Source: Nannochloropsis salina CCMP1776 (Eukaryota; Sar; Eustigmatophyceae; Eustigmatales; Monodopsidaceae). From it: a stretch of DNA of 64,000 nt. A program made the translations under genes and the position numbers. The stretch covers positions 432,192-496,191 of the forward strand of contig SDOX01000183.1 in assembly GCA_004565275.1 (NCBI GenBank), given 5' to 3'. The notes under the pieces are model-generated. The model saw only the letters and a list, made by a program, of their open reading frames with translations, made no database searches and was not told where the DNA came from. Each line of letters begins with the position of its first letter. Position 1 is the first letter of the stretch. Shown piece after piece: positions 33,808-44,889 of the stretch.

Positions 33808-36690
33808 ATGAGCAACGCAGTCAATAAAGGAGGCGTCGCTTCAGCATCGGCTCGAGCCTCCTCCGCCTCCCTCGCCGCTCCTGTTTCAAGGAACTCGACG
33901 GGCCGGACGAGCGTCAGCTCTTACACTGGCGGTCCTCCAAATTACCGCAGGCTGGAAAGGTTGGGCAAAGGCTCCTTCGCCACGGTTTATCGCGCAGTGC
34001 ATCTTGTTTCAAACCAAGAGGCAGCAATCAAAGATATTTTGCAAGAGCGGCTGACACTAAAATTGCAGGAGAATTTGGAGTCAGAGATCTCTATTCTAAA
34101 GAATCATGCCCATCGCAACATCGTGCGGCTTTACGATATCGAACGAAGTGATAAACATATTTATATTATCCTGGAATACTGCCGGGGGGGTGATCTCCAA
34201 CGGTTCATCAAGAACCAGCCAGGCGCCCGGCTCGGGGAGGCTACAGCTCAACATTTCCTGCGACACCTGGCGGCAGGGTTGAAATTTTTGAACGATCGCA
34301 ATCTCGTGCACCGCGATATAAAGCCTCAGAACCTCCTTCTGACTGAGAATTCTCCGCACGCTGTGCTGAAGATCGCAGACTTCGGCTTCGCGCGCCACCT
34401 TGAAGGGAGCAGTATGGCCGAGACCCTCTGTGGATCGCCCCTCTACATGGCTCCGGAGATCCTGGGCCACAACCAGTACAACGCCAAGGCCGATCTCTGG
34501 TCCGTGGGTGCTGTCCTCTTCGAGATGGTGGCAGGAAGACCCCCCTTCGCGGCCCAGAATCAGGCCGAGCTCTTGAGGGTGATAAAGCGGCCGCTGCAGA
34601 TCCCCGCGGGTGTGGACCTCTCCGCGCCCTGTCTGGCCCTCCTTCAACGCCTTCTCAAGCGGGAGCCCCTGGAGCGCATTTCGTTCGAGGACTTTTTCAC
34701 CAACGATTTTATTGACATGAAGGGGAGCGGCATACTGTTGGAAGAGAACCATTACCACGTATCGGCGGGACTGGAGGGGGTGACCTCTCAGCAAGTACCC
34801 CTGTCCCTACCTGGTCAGGAGGGCTCTTCTTCGCCTCAGGGCACCACATCTCCAGTTTACACGCCCGAGCCTTCCCCTGCGGCTGCAGCGGAAACTTTGG
34901 CATTGCGGCAGACGCGGATATCCGAGTCCCCCTCCCCGTGGCCGGCAAGTGTCTCTCGCAGAGCCCCTGCCGCCAGGCCTGAGAACGGTCCGGCCGAAGA
35001 GTTTGAGTGCGAGGGCCAGGAGGCGCTGGAGGCCATCTGGTCTAGGGCCGGCCGAGTCGCGGCCCCGCTCGCGGCGGTCGCACGTCGCGCGATGCTGCCC
35101 GCGCCCGGTGCCCTGCCCTTCCAGACCGAAGGCGCCACGACGAGCCAGGTGCCCCACCCCACCCCCCGGGGGAATCCATTCAAACCGCTGGCTGCCAGTC
35201 CTCCAGGGGCAGTGGCACTTTCACATCAGGGACGCTCGACGTCGGCTCCGTGGCACTCCTCTCGACGCACCTCCTCTCCGCCCTCCTCGCTCCCTTCCTC
35301 TTCGTTCTCCTCGGGGCCGGGCGGCACAGGCGGCGGAGACGGGGCCGAGAGCGTGGAGTCGGACGGCTTCGTGATCGTTCACGCCGGTGTTCCACAGGAC
35401 ACGTTTCTGAAGCTGGTACGTCAGCCACCCCCCCGCCCAAGCTCCTACCGCCCTCCCGCCTCGCTTTTCCATCATCCCTTTCGGGACCAGGAGCACCCGA
35501 CTAAACAGCATCGACAACAGCACCAACAAGAATTCGCGAGTTGCGCCTCTAAAATGCCTCCTTCTGGCGGTTTGCCACTGCAGCTCGCGCAAACGCATAC
35601 AGTGAAACGCGCAGAGGATGGACAGCCGGAGCCGCGGTCATGTGCAGCGATAAGGTCCACTGACTCTGTTGAGGGGGCCCTACGCGTGCTTGCCTACGTC
35701 GAGCATTCTACGCGTCGCGCCGTACTCATCGCTTCCCTAGGAGACGCTGCCGCTATTGCCGCACTCTCAGTGCGCCGGGGGGTGCTTAAGGCGGGCAGCG
35801 GCTGTCTCGCATCGGCCGTACAGACGATCCTACTGCACCGCGACTGGGGCTCGAGCCCGGACAGGGCGGGGAAGGAGAGCGTCTTCTCTAGCACGGAGAC
35901 CTCGTCTTCATCGCTCCACTCTTCGTCGGGATCCCTTTCGACGGCAGCTAGGGAGGGTGCGAAGGCCAGCGCCCTCCTAGTAGATGCCTTAGTCCTATAT
36001 CTGAAATCGCTTTCGGTGGTGGGCACGGCCATCAAGGCCCTGCGCCAGGTCGTTGACGTCATTCAGATCCACAGCGACGGCCAGCTGGATGAATTGTGCG
36101 CCAGATATGGCCAGCGGTGTGCCGCCCTGAAGGAAGCCGGCGGGCATGAAACTGGGCGGGAGTGCGCATTGAGCACATGCGGCGATCCTTTTGGGGCGAG
36201 TGCGGGGATGCTTTCCACCTCGTCCCTTCAAGAGCGCATCTCCTCGCTTCAAGGATGGCTGGAGTTGCATTTCAGCGTGATTCTGGACCGGGCGCAGGAG
36301 TGCCGTGCACAAATGGACAAGCAAGGGCAAGAGCCCGCGGAGAGGCCAGACCTTGAGAGGGTTGGCGTTGTGGCTGGTGAGGAGAGCGAGTGGGCAGCCA
36401 GCAGGGCCCTCGTGACTCGATCTGCGGAAGAGCTCCTCTACAAGCATGCGCTTAGTCTGGCGAAAGAAGGGGCTGTTAAGGAATTATTGGGGCAGTGGGG
36501 GCGGGGCCGTGAGCTCTACGCTCAGGCTCGATTGATGATGGAGGCGTTGCTTGCTGAGCCCCTTTTGTCCCTGGAGGACCAGACCACGCTCCAGCACTAT
36601 CAGGCTGAATTCTGTTCCCGTGAAGAGGAACTTGCCCGTGCGGACTCAGCGGCAAGGATCGGAGGGAATATTCACATAAAGGAGAGATAA
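33808..36690 (+). CDS. ATG1: ATG1/ULK autophagy-initiating kinase, 960 aa
   Basis: This is a single exon. After a Ser-rich leader, the kinase domain (about 46-304) has GKGSFATVY (53-61), the ATP-binding Lys75 in EAAIKDI, HRDIKPQN from 168, DFGFAR from 191 and the activation segment ETLCGSPLYMAPE, all close to ULK/Atg1. A long, disordered Ser/Pro-rich linker contains SDGFVIVHA (Phe521), which resembles the ULK1 LC3-interacting motif. The C-terminal third (about 640-955) is helical and matches the position of the tandem MIT (EAT) domain that binds ATG13. ATG1 starts autophagosome formation downstream of TOR and AMPK. The absence of introns is notable in a gene of this length. Confidence 0.92.
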   Translation: MSNAVNKGGVASASARASSASLAAPVSRNSTGRTSVSSYTGGPPNYRRLERLGKGSFATVYRAVHLVSNQEAAIKDILQERLTLKLQENLESEISILKNHAHRNIVRLYDIERSDKHIYIILEYCRGGDLQRFIKNQPGARLGEATAQHFLRHLAAGLKFLNDRNLVHRDIKPQNLLLTENSPHAVLKIADFGFARHLEGSSMAETLCGSPLYMAPEILGHNQYNAKADLWSVGAVLFEMVAGRPPFAAQNQAELLRVIKRPLQIPAGVDLSAPCLALLQRLLKREPLERISFEDFFTNDFIDMKGSGILLEENHYHVSAGLEGVTSQQVPLSLPGQEGSSSPQGTTSPVYTPEPSPAAAAETLALRQTRISESPSPWPASVSRRAPAARPENGPAEEFECEGQEALEAIWSRAGRVAAPLAAVARRAMLPAPGALPFQTEGATTSQVPHPTPRGNPFKPLAASPPGAVALSHQGRSTSAPWHSSRRTSSPPSSLPSSSFSSGPGGTGGGDGAESVESDGFVIVHAGVPQDTFLKLVRQPPPRPSSYRPPASLFHHPFRDQEHPTKQHRQQHQQEFASCASKMPPSGGLPLQLAQTHTVKRAEDGQPEPRSCAAIRSTDSVEGALRVLAYVEHSTRRAVLIASLGDAAAIAALSVRRGVLKAGSGCLASAVQTILLHRDWGSSPDRAGKESVFSSTETSSSSLHSSSGSLSTAAREGAKASALLVDALVLYLKSLSVVGTAIKALRQVVDVIQIHSDGQLDELCARYGQRCAALKEAGGHETGRECALSTCGDPFGASAGMLSTSSLQERISSLQGWLELHFSVILDRAQECRAQMDKQGQEPAERPDLERVGVVAGEESEWAASRALVTRSAEELLYKHALSLAKEGAVKELLGQWGRGRELYAQARLMMEALLAEPLLSLEDQTTLQHYQAEFCSREEELARADSAARIGGNIHIKER

Positions 36691-37579
36691 GGCGCGCCAC
36701 CAATATTGTGTTTAACTTGTCGTTGTACTCTATACGCATACTTGTACATAGCCTGAATATAAAAATAGTTAAGAAAGAGCGCAACTTCATTCTTGTGATT
36801 GAAAAATACAAATTTAAATAGACATAAACAGTTTCATATGTTAAGAGAAGGGGAGAGTGTGATATGGAGAAATGAGGTGTCGGCGTTGTCAAATTAGGCT
36901 CCGGTTTCAGCTGGAGTATCCGATAGCGCGACTTGAGGCAAATGACTCGCCCGGAGATGCATGCGTCCTTCAAGCAGTGCTCTCGCCCCTGATGAGAACT
37001 TGGGTGCAGTGCATTGATGCGAAAGGATGTCATGGATGTGAATAACACTCATAGACCCATGATGAAAATTAACTGAGGCGGCTCTTTGTAAGGTGCGATA
37101 AAGCAGAGTGATAGTTAGAAGCTCACGATAACTTGTTTGCTGGCATCTCAGTCGCTCAACAAATGTCTTCGCCCACTTCTTATTGCTCGTTGATTCAGAG
37201 CTTGGAGCGATGATCCTCCTGATCCTTCATACGTGTCGCTTTCTTTCTACTCATATGCCGGTATTGTGTTTATCGCAAAATGTTGAAAGTCGTTGACTGT
37301 CTGTTCTTTAATGGTCTCACACGCATGACGACGTCAGTCCTCCTCTTTTAGGCCTGTGCGAAATTTTAGATACAAAACGCAAAGCCCCCGCAGTTTTCCC
37401 CCCCGGTCCATCTCCTCCTGGTCCGCCTTCCAATACTCACATACCAAGGCGCGTGTCTTTCAAGAGTATAAGCTGCGCATGTCGGTCCATCTTTACCGTC
37501 CATGCGGCTCCTAATTTGTCCTAACATATTCAATCAGATGTCTTTCCCAGTCACTTATGTTCCACCCGACCGCCCTCGC
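36691..37579. other. Convergent intergenic region, ATG1 / FBPase 3' ends
   Basis: This holds 889 bases between two stop codons, AT-rich, with a minus-strand shadow frame of ATG1 at 36476-37048. I see no gene or RNA; presumably it is 3' untranslated sequence. Confidence 0.4.
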
Positions 37580-39214
37580 TCACGCCAAGGCCAACTCTTT
37601 CGGCTTGGGGTCAGTGGCGGCTTTAGAGATGACCTGGGCGTAGACGTCGAGCACCCTCTGCACGTCCGAGGGGGTCCCGAGGATGATCGGGCAGCGGTCA
37701 TGCACGTTGGAGGGGTGCAGGTCCAGCACGCGCTGTATCTTGCCCTGAAACAGACCCGTGGTGGCGATACCGCCTGCATCTTCCACTATTTTGGCCATGG
37801 GAAAACCCTCGTAAAGGACGCGCAACTTTCCAATCTTACTCTTGCGGTCCGCAGGGTAAAGGAAGATGCCCCCGTAGAGCAAGGTACGGTGCACATCCGA
37901 CACCATGGACCCGACGTAACGCGCCGCGTAAGGCGGGTCCTGGTGCTTAAAAGCGTCGACTGCGGCACGCATGGCATCATCCCACAAGGAATAATTTCCC
38001 TCGTTACAGGAGTAGATATGCTTCGGCTTAGCAGGCAGCTTTACAGGCCCCTGAGTGTGAATGAACTCGCCCAATGTCGGGTCTAGCGTGAAACGGTGCA
38101 CCCCATGGCCGAAGGTCAGCACCAGGTCTGTGGCCGAGCCGTACATGCAGTATCCCGCCGCGACGATAGCCGTGCCTGCCCGGAGAATGTCCGTTACGCT
38201 GCCAAGCCGAGGGAGAGAATTCAATGTAGAACGCATTGGAAAGAACCATTGTGTGTTTTTCAGGATCAATGAACACCATGAGGCGCGCGTTCCATTCTCT
38301 GTGGAGTCGTCATTATTGCTTACCTTGGTGACTGGTCGGAGGCGGAAATCCGCTCGTAGATGGCGAAGATGGTCCCTGTGGAGACGTTGCAGTCGATATT
38401 GGAGGATCCGTCCAAGGGATCGAATGCCACACAGTATTTTCCTGTGAGAGAGGGAGACAGGGAAGCAAAGTTATTTGTAGGATGTTTCATCGCTTTTTGC
38501 TTCCAGAAGAGCGTCACAAGAAGGGGGGCAGGTCTCCAACGATCCTCGCGGCCTCAGCCCCCGAAGGCACAGACCTGCTTTCGCAGCTTCTACAATGATG
38601 GGATCGTCCCGTTCCTCAGACACAAGCACCGCGCAGCAGTGTGACTCCTGTGAGAGACATGGAAATCGCAGAGGTAGGGCGTAACGCCCGTTAACATCCC
38701 TGAGTGAAGTCTTCGAGGGGAAATACGGACCGGGACACCTTCCGGTCACAGGCCCACTGAAACCGTTTTCTAAGCCTGTTGCTACCCACCTTGAGGCAGT
38801 TGACGAATATCTCGTCCGAGAGCACGTCCAGTTTCTTGACCTGGTCCCCTGACACGTTCTCCGACCCGTGCAAGCCGTAGAGGCCAGCGATGCCGGCCTT
38901 GCGGACAGCCCGGGCGATGGACTTGCAGCCCATCTATATATGAGAGGATACGACTTTAGTGAGTCGTTGGGCCATGTCTCTTGGCCTCATATGTGACAGA
39001 GATAAAAGCAGAAGGGATCGTTGAAGAGCATCTCAACTTCACTCCGTGACTCGTCTCTCCTGACCCGGTGCGAGCTTTTTGACGTGAAATCCCCTACCTG
39101 GATCGAAGTCATCAGCAAGGTCAATTGAATGTCCTTGGTGGCGGAAATAATGAAGCGCTGGAGTGTCTTGGTGTCCGTATCGCCACCCACATTGTCGATG
39201 TCTTTAGTCGCCAT
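37580..39214 (-). CDS. FBP1: Fructose-1,6-bisphosphatase, cytosolic type, 356 aa
   Basis: Five exons close in phase: 39214-39098, 38933-38790, 38647-38575, 38441-38324 and 38198-37580. Family blocks are clear: [29 protein letters not shown], metal/phosphate-site [53 protein letters not shown] and AKIVEDAGG. The enzyme hydrolyses fructose-1,6-bisphosphate to fructose-6-phosphate in gluconeogenesis. The cysteine-bearing redox loop found before GTIF-like strands in plastid enzymes is absent, and the start ([11 protein letters not shown]) has no presequence, so I infer the cytosolic isoform. The frame is open upstream of the chosen ATG, but that stretch is not conserved in type. C-terminus ELALA is not a peroxisome signal. 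Confidence 0.93.
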
Positions 39215-39969
39215 CCTGGTGAATGAATGCAAGTGAGGAGCACAAAAGTTGAAAAAACGCAGTGTGAAGGTCACGATTGTGCTATAAAGTGCACAACAAA
39301 GCTCACGACAAAAAATGCCGCAAATTGTGAATGCTGTCATCGTAAAAGGCGACCAAAGGCGTTCACCACCAGGCGCCTTGCCCCGAGGTTGGATTTCGAG
39401 GCCTCTCCTGCCACTTGAGAGATCCTGCAGATTAAAATCGCTCCAATCTGCTTTTCCATAGCACGTCCGCATATGGCTTGCGTGCAATAGTTTCTCTTCC
39501 ATTTATCTGAAGTTGCTGTCCAGCGTGGGATTGTTCTCACGACAAGAGGCATGAGACCTCTCCGTCTCCACTCTGGGAGAGTGGATAGGGCGAGGTCTTG
39601 CTTTTCAAAGCACGGACTCTGAGCTGATAATGCTCTAGCGACTTGATAACGCGAAGAGAAGCCTTCGCAAGATTCAGTAGTGAAGGTCAAGACGCCTTTG
39701 AATCGATTCTTTGACGTGATTGTGGAGGTATTGTCAAGCGGCTCGTAGGTAGCAAGGATCGGGGCACGATCCTCAAGAGACGCCGGCCTGGGGCACTTGA
39801 ATGCGGTGATGATCCCTCTTATTCCTAAAAGCTGTCATCTCCTCACGCGAATCACTTCAGGGATTCACATCAAATATCACGTGCGGCAGTGAGCTCGTTT
39901 ATGTTAACTATAGAGGATATCTTCAAGATCTTGCTGTCTGATTTTTAAAAAAGAGCCTAAAGTGTGTCC
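39215..39969. promoter_or_regulatory. Divergent promoter region, FBPase / PLC-like gene
   Basis: This stretch of 755 bases separates the two start codons. Minus-strand open frames extend through it (to 39690) but lack family resemblance. Nothing else is recognised. Confidence 0.35.
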
Positions 39970-42826
39970 ATGTTATTTCAACATGACAATCGTAAATTCC
40001 TTCCCCTCGTCCTGCTCATCTTTGGAAGCGGCACTGTAAAAAGTACCTTGCAGACTTTAGCACAGAGTAATGATTACAGTACTATCCAGCCGGCTGGAAC
40101 ACCATGGAAGATTGGGTAAGTATTGGAGACGAGAAGGCACAAAAGATGAGACAATGACCGTCTCGTAGTATCAGAGCTGGGATTATTATCTTTTATCACG
40201 GATAATGATTCGATAAACTACGGATGGTACCATAGTATTCATGTAATCTTTGTGCGCCTTGGCAATTTTGTTTTTGTATTTTCTGTGCGGTATCTCATGA
40301 GGACGGCCATATACTGCCTTCCCGCCGATTAATCCCCTTTGTTGCCATCATCAAAGATTTCAGGTGCATTCTTGCAACGACTTGGCGCAATGGCCCAGTT
40401 TGGTTCGTAAAGGGGCCCGCTCATTCAAAGTAGACCCGCGGTGGGTCGAATGGAACGCGAAGACAGCCTGTAGGGACCCGACCGGGTGCTTGGTCCTCTC
40501 CCACGATCCCCCCTTGCCGCGCCTCCTGGGGGCTCAGCCCGCCTATTACAACTTCTTGGAGGACGTGCTCGATCTGCTCGCCCACGTTGAGCCAATACGA
40601 AGCGTAGCGCGCCAAGAGGGGCTGCGCATCGCCCTTTGCTTCAAAGGGACCCCTGGGAACCTGTGCAACCAGGAGGAGGGGGGTCATTCACAGCAGAATG
40701 AGTCGTCCGTCGCGGCCCGCGCCGCTACGCGATGGCTTCATAAAGTGGACACCTTTGTGTCAGTGGCAAAAGACTTGCTACAAGCACAGGGGCTGGAGGA
40801 AAGCGTGACATTCGTGCTGGACGGAGGGGGTATGCCCGTGGGCTGCCTAGCGCAGAGGTGGCGTCCGTGGCCGAGCGTGTGGATGAGCGGGTCGGGCCCA
40901 GCGGAGGCCTTCCTTTCCGACGCGGTCTGGGACGGCTCTGACCGCTTCAAAGTCTTGAATGAGCCAGCAGATCCCGGGGTGTGGCAAGCCCTGGCGGATC
41001 CCATCCTGAACTACGGCAAGTTCTCGGGAGGGCCATACCCTTACCAGGTCTGGGAGCCCGGCGGGCAGGCGAGGATCCGATCTTTCGTCGAGATCTTCCA
41101 CGGCGGCCGTCCCCACCCACCTGGCCTTGACTTCGCCTCCAACTCGGACGTTGCCATGTTCCAGATCTACGCGGGCCTGGGCCTGAACCAGGGGCTCGGC
41201 GACGGGGCGCCTCCGGAGAGAGGCGAGGAGAGGACGGAGGGGCGGGGGAGTGCGGGGCGGGGAGAGGGTGTCGGGGGTCTCGTGACGGTCGTCAGGCCGG
41301 GGCTGGCCTTGGTGTTGCCGGACCGCGGACGGGGCGAGTACCGTATGTACACCTTCGATCCCGATCAGCCGCTGGCGGGCCGGCGGGGCCTGAGGGAGGG
41401 GAGGCCGGCGCCGGCTTGGGGGAGTCTGTGGCTCCCTGGTTTTGATCCGGGGGGGGGGGGTCACGGCAAGGATGGTGGCGGGGAGGGCGAGGGAGCGCGG
41501 ATCCAGACCTTCTCCGCATGGGGGGACACCCTGCTCGTAGGCCGGACGGGGGGCGACTATCTCCTCTACGACACCGCCGGGCTGCAGGTGAATGGGAACG
41601 CGACCCTGGGGGAGTTGGTGCTGCGGTATAAGGGTGCATTCCAGGCCTCAGAGGCTGGTGCCCCCTGGCCGGGCTCGGGTGCGGCCCCTGGGAGGGGGCC
41701 AGTGAGGTTGCGGCGTACGCTGTTGTCTGCGGGCGGCCAGCGATCCTCCTTCTCCTCCACCCTGATGGGCCCGGCACGACTAGAGGGGGACGGCGGGCAC
41801 ACCTTGTTGGAGGTTTATATAGACCAGGCCTGGCGCCAAGCGGGCTGTCGCCTCGCCTACCAAGTGCTGGACTGCGGGGGGGGCAGCCTCGGGGACCGGG
41901 CCTCGCGGCAGCGGGGGTGCCTGTGGTGGGCCGGCGAGAGTGCGGAGGGACGAATAACACCCGAGCATGTCCCCGACGTGGAGTCCGCTGTGGCTGTGGC
42001 GGTGCAGCACGCAGGAGGGGTGGTGGCCCTCGTTTTTGCCGCAGCTGGGGGGGAGGTGTTCCTGACCCGCGTGCCTGACGCCGCATTGTCGCCCTGGGCC
42101 CCCGCCGAGGAGGTCGGGTCCGGCGTGGTGCAGATCGGCGTCGGGTACTCAGTGGCTGCCAGTGCGGCGATGGTCGCGGGTCCTGGAGGCGCGGAATCGA
42201 CGAGCCTGGTAATGCTGGTGGTGGGAGGCGGCTTCTGTTACAACTCGCATTTGCACAACACGGGCCCCCGGAAGGTCTGCGAGCTCACTCCTCGCGCCAC
42301 CCCGGGCGTCCTCGACTACACCTATGGGTTGGTCCTCGAATGGCTCCAGCTCCTGCGCGGACCGGCCCTCGACCCGACCCGACCCGACTTGAGGGCTTCG
42401 GCCCATCCGCGGCGTCACCTCGTGAACCCCTGCCATCCCACCCTCCTCCATGGCTCCTACGACCTCGGGTATAGCCCCGCCGTGGCGCTCTTTCCTTCGC
42501 GGGCGGGAGGCATGGAGGGGGTGGGGATGCTGGAAATACACCGGGCCTTCGAGCAGGTCTGCCCCTTAGGGACCTTGATGCGACCAGGGCGACAGTCGGG
42601 CGCAAGCTTCAAGGAGAAAGAGGAGGATACCAGGGCCACAGCCATCGACGCCGAGCGCGGGCAAAGCGGCCAAGAAGCGTCCGTACGGGAGCTGGCAGCA
42701 TGTGCGTGCGGAGCCGCTATTGCCCGGCCCGCGGAGAGCCTCGTGGCCGACAGCTTCAGCGTTCAAGTCGACTTGGCGGGGCGGATGCGGGGCGCGGATC
42801 TGGCGACCCCAGTTCTCGCACGATAG
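39970..42826 (+). CDS. Secreted PLC/GDPD-like protein of unknown function, 871 aa
   Basis: A short first exon (39970-40115) encodes a signal peptide (FLPLVLLIFGSGTVKS); the second (40357-42826) carries the rest and closes in phase from the AAG acceptor at 40356. Residues about 53-110 look like the start of a PLC-like/GDPD TIM barrel: VHSCNDLAQW with an early His, GARSFKVDPRWVE and LVLSHDPPLP. The strand LRIALCFKG and later VTFVLDGG fit further barrel strands. The remaining about 600 residues are Gly-rich with repeated FSAWGDTLLVG-type strands that may form a propeller. I infer a secreted or lumenal phosphodiesterase-like enzyme. Catalytic competence cannot be judged. The local sequence is unusually GC-rich with many G runs, so small sequencing errors are possible. 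Confidence 0.5.
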
Positions 42827-42976
42827 TAGCACTTTCAGCAGCCTTCGATGAGGTCTGCTTCATGTAAAATCGAAGAAGAAAGGATGCGAATCGCGCTAAG
42901 GTTGGAAAAGCGAGCGGCTCGAGAGGCTTATTTTCTTTTATATTATCCAAAGATCCACACGTCAGACACCTGGCTC

Positions 42977-44298
42977 TCAGAGCAGCCCTGAAAGCTCACT
43001 CATGAACTCGTCGTAGCTGTCTTGCGCGGCCTTCGGCTTGGCCGGAGTCTTCGACCGCCCTGTTCCCCCCTGTCCCTCCGTCCTGGGGCCAACGGGGCCC
43101 GAAAGACACCGCGGGCGCATTGAGGCGGTTACCGAAGGTGGGGCGGGGCGCTTGACGCGAAGGGAGGCCGGCATGAAGCTGACCAGGTCCTTGTCCACGC
43201 GCGCGGGCTTGGAGGGACCCATCACAGGCCCCAACGCCGGGCCCGCTGGCTGCGCGGAGGGCGCCGAGGCGGGGGGCGGGGAGGGGGCGAGGGCGGGCCC
43301 TGGAGGGGGCATACTCGGCCCCATGACCGTCGGCATTGCTGCTGGCAGCGAGCCCGGGCCTCGAGGAAGGCCCCGGTGGTGCTCTACGTAGGAGGCTCTC
43401 CGGTACTCGCCGTAGTTGGCGCCGGAGGGATCAAGGGGGTCGGCGATGGCCTGCACTCGCGAGGGGCGGGTAGACGGTAGGGAAGACGAGGGCGGAGCGT
43501 GGTGAGGGGGTGGATGCGGCATCGTGCCAAAGGGGCGTGGAGGGGGCAAGGACGAGGGCGGGGGCAATGGTCGAGGCAGGATGGGCAGGTCGGGGGCGCC
43601 AGGAGGGGGGCCAGGGGGGGGGGCGAGGCGGGGACGTGTGCGCGCGCAGCCGCCAGGTGAGGGGGCAACCCGTGGGGGAGGACCGGGGGGGGGGCGGGAG
43701 GGGGGGGGGCGGGACGGGCGAAGGGTGGGCGGGGGAGGCGAGTGGGAGGCGGGGGCGGTGGACGCCCGTACGAGGTCGGCCCGGCGAAGGGGACAGCAGC
43801 TCCTCCCCCGTAGATATGCTGGAGGTGGGGAGGGGGCCCAGGGAGGGGGGGGGGGGGGAGGCCTCGGGGAGGCATCTCTAGGCTCGTAAGGGCAGGTCGG
43901 TAAGCGTCGGTGGATGCAGCTGCGTTGGACGGGTGGGACTGACGTTGGGAGGCACTCTCGGCCTCGTCCAGCATGGCCTCCAGCTCCTCATCATCCACTG
44001 CGCCGCCCCGCGCCAGCATGCTCTTTTTCTTCGCATGCAGCTTGACAATGGCCGGGTACAAATGCTTCATTTGCTCCAGCTTTCCCACAAGCTTGTGGTC
44101 CAACGTGCCCGCCGCCGACAATTTATCCATTTTATCGATTTCCTCTTTCAGGACTTCTGGATCTTTCACGTAGGAACCCAGCTCCCGCACACGCTTCCTG
44201 TCCTTCTTATTCTTTTTTATTTCTTTCTTTCGTTGCTCTTTCCTGTACGCGTCTGCAGGGTTCATCTCCCGCTTTCCACTTTTAGTGTTTCGCCCCAT
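42977..44298 (-). CDS. WBP11: WBP11-type splicing factor, interrupted at a C homopolymer
   Basis: The N-terminus (MGRNTKSGKREMNPADAYRK, then ELKKNKK-like basic repeats and ARGGAVDDEELEAMLDE) matches WBP11/NpwBP. The C-terminus matches too: KDLVSFMPASLRVKRP and the terminal YDEFMSELSGLL. Between them is a Pro-rich region that binds WW domains in homologues. The two ends lie in different frames. The change falls at or near a run of 10 C on the minus strand (43614-43623), where shifting one frame gives natural PPPGPPPG sequence. This looks like a homopolymer length error or slippage, not a dead gene, because both halves are conserved. WBP11 acts in the spliceosome with PQBP1. Start at 44298 from the conserved MGR. 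Confidence 0.8.
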
Positions 44299-44889
44299 GG
44301 CGATGATGACTGTCGGGGGAGGTTTACGAGATGTAAGAGACCGCATGCCACGGCTGGAGTAGGAGTAAGTAGACATAACAAGGCACACACCCATCAACTA
44401 TGAAGAAAACGAACATAGAACCCGATTTCAAGCTAGGTCTGCGTGCGAACATGGCCCCTTAGATCAACTCGTTGGCCCCCCGTGGTCCCCCCTCGTGGGG
44501 GACGCACGCATGCAAGCCCACACAGTATGCGTTTTCTATCTCGAGATCCAGATCCTTACAGTCGTGACAATGCTATTCTGTATCGCTTTATCCGCTGTAT
44601 TCATCCTCTCCTCTGGCCTATAGAGGGCTAGAAGGGCGAGTCAGGGAGGAGCAGGAGCGGGCGGGGTTTCAGAAGCAGGGGCATCACCTGAAGGCGAGGC
44701 GGAGACAGTGCAAGGATAGTGTTCTTGCTCTTTTTTGGGGGCACCACAAAGTACACGTGATTCACAACAGACGTTTGGGCGTATAATGAATCTTCTTTTC
44801 ATCCTTTTGCTTTGTCTAGCAGGTGATCCAGGCGTGTAGGCCGGGCTCCCCTCGTAATCAAGTCAGTAGTAAGCTTGTCCTCTACAGGA
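44299..44889. promoter_or_regulatory. Divergent promoter region, WBP11 / RTF2
   Basis: The stretch separates the two start codons by 591 bases. A CTCTACAG acceptor-like site sits just before the RTF2 start at 44890, so a non-coding 5' leader intron is possible. No gene is supported here. Confidence 0.4.

Noticed and set aside
39215-39690. In-frame upstream extension of FBPase as a targeting sequence
   Set aside because: The extension has an odd Cys/Phe-rich run without a clear signal peptide, and the protein start at 39214 fits the cytosolic family.
41160-42650. Several long minus-strand Pro/Arg-rich frames
   Set aside because: They are shadows of the GC-rich plus-strand coding sequence, with low-complexity composition.
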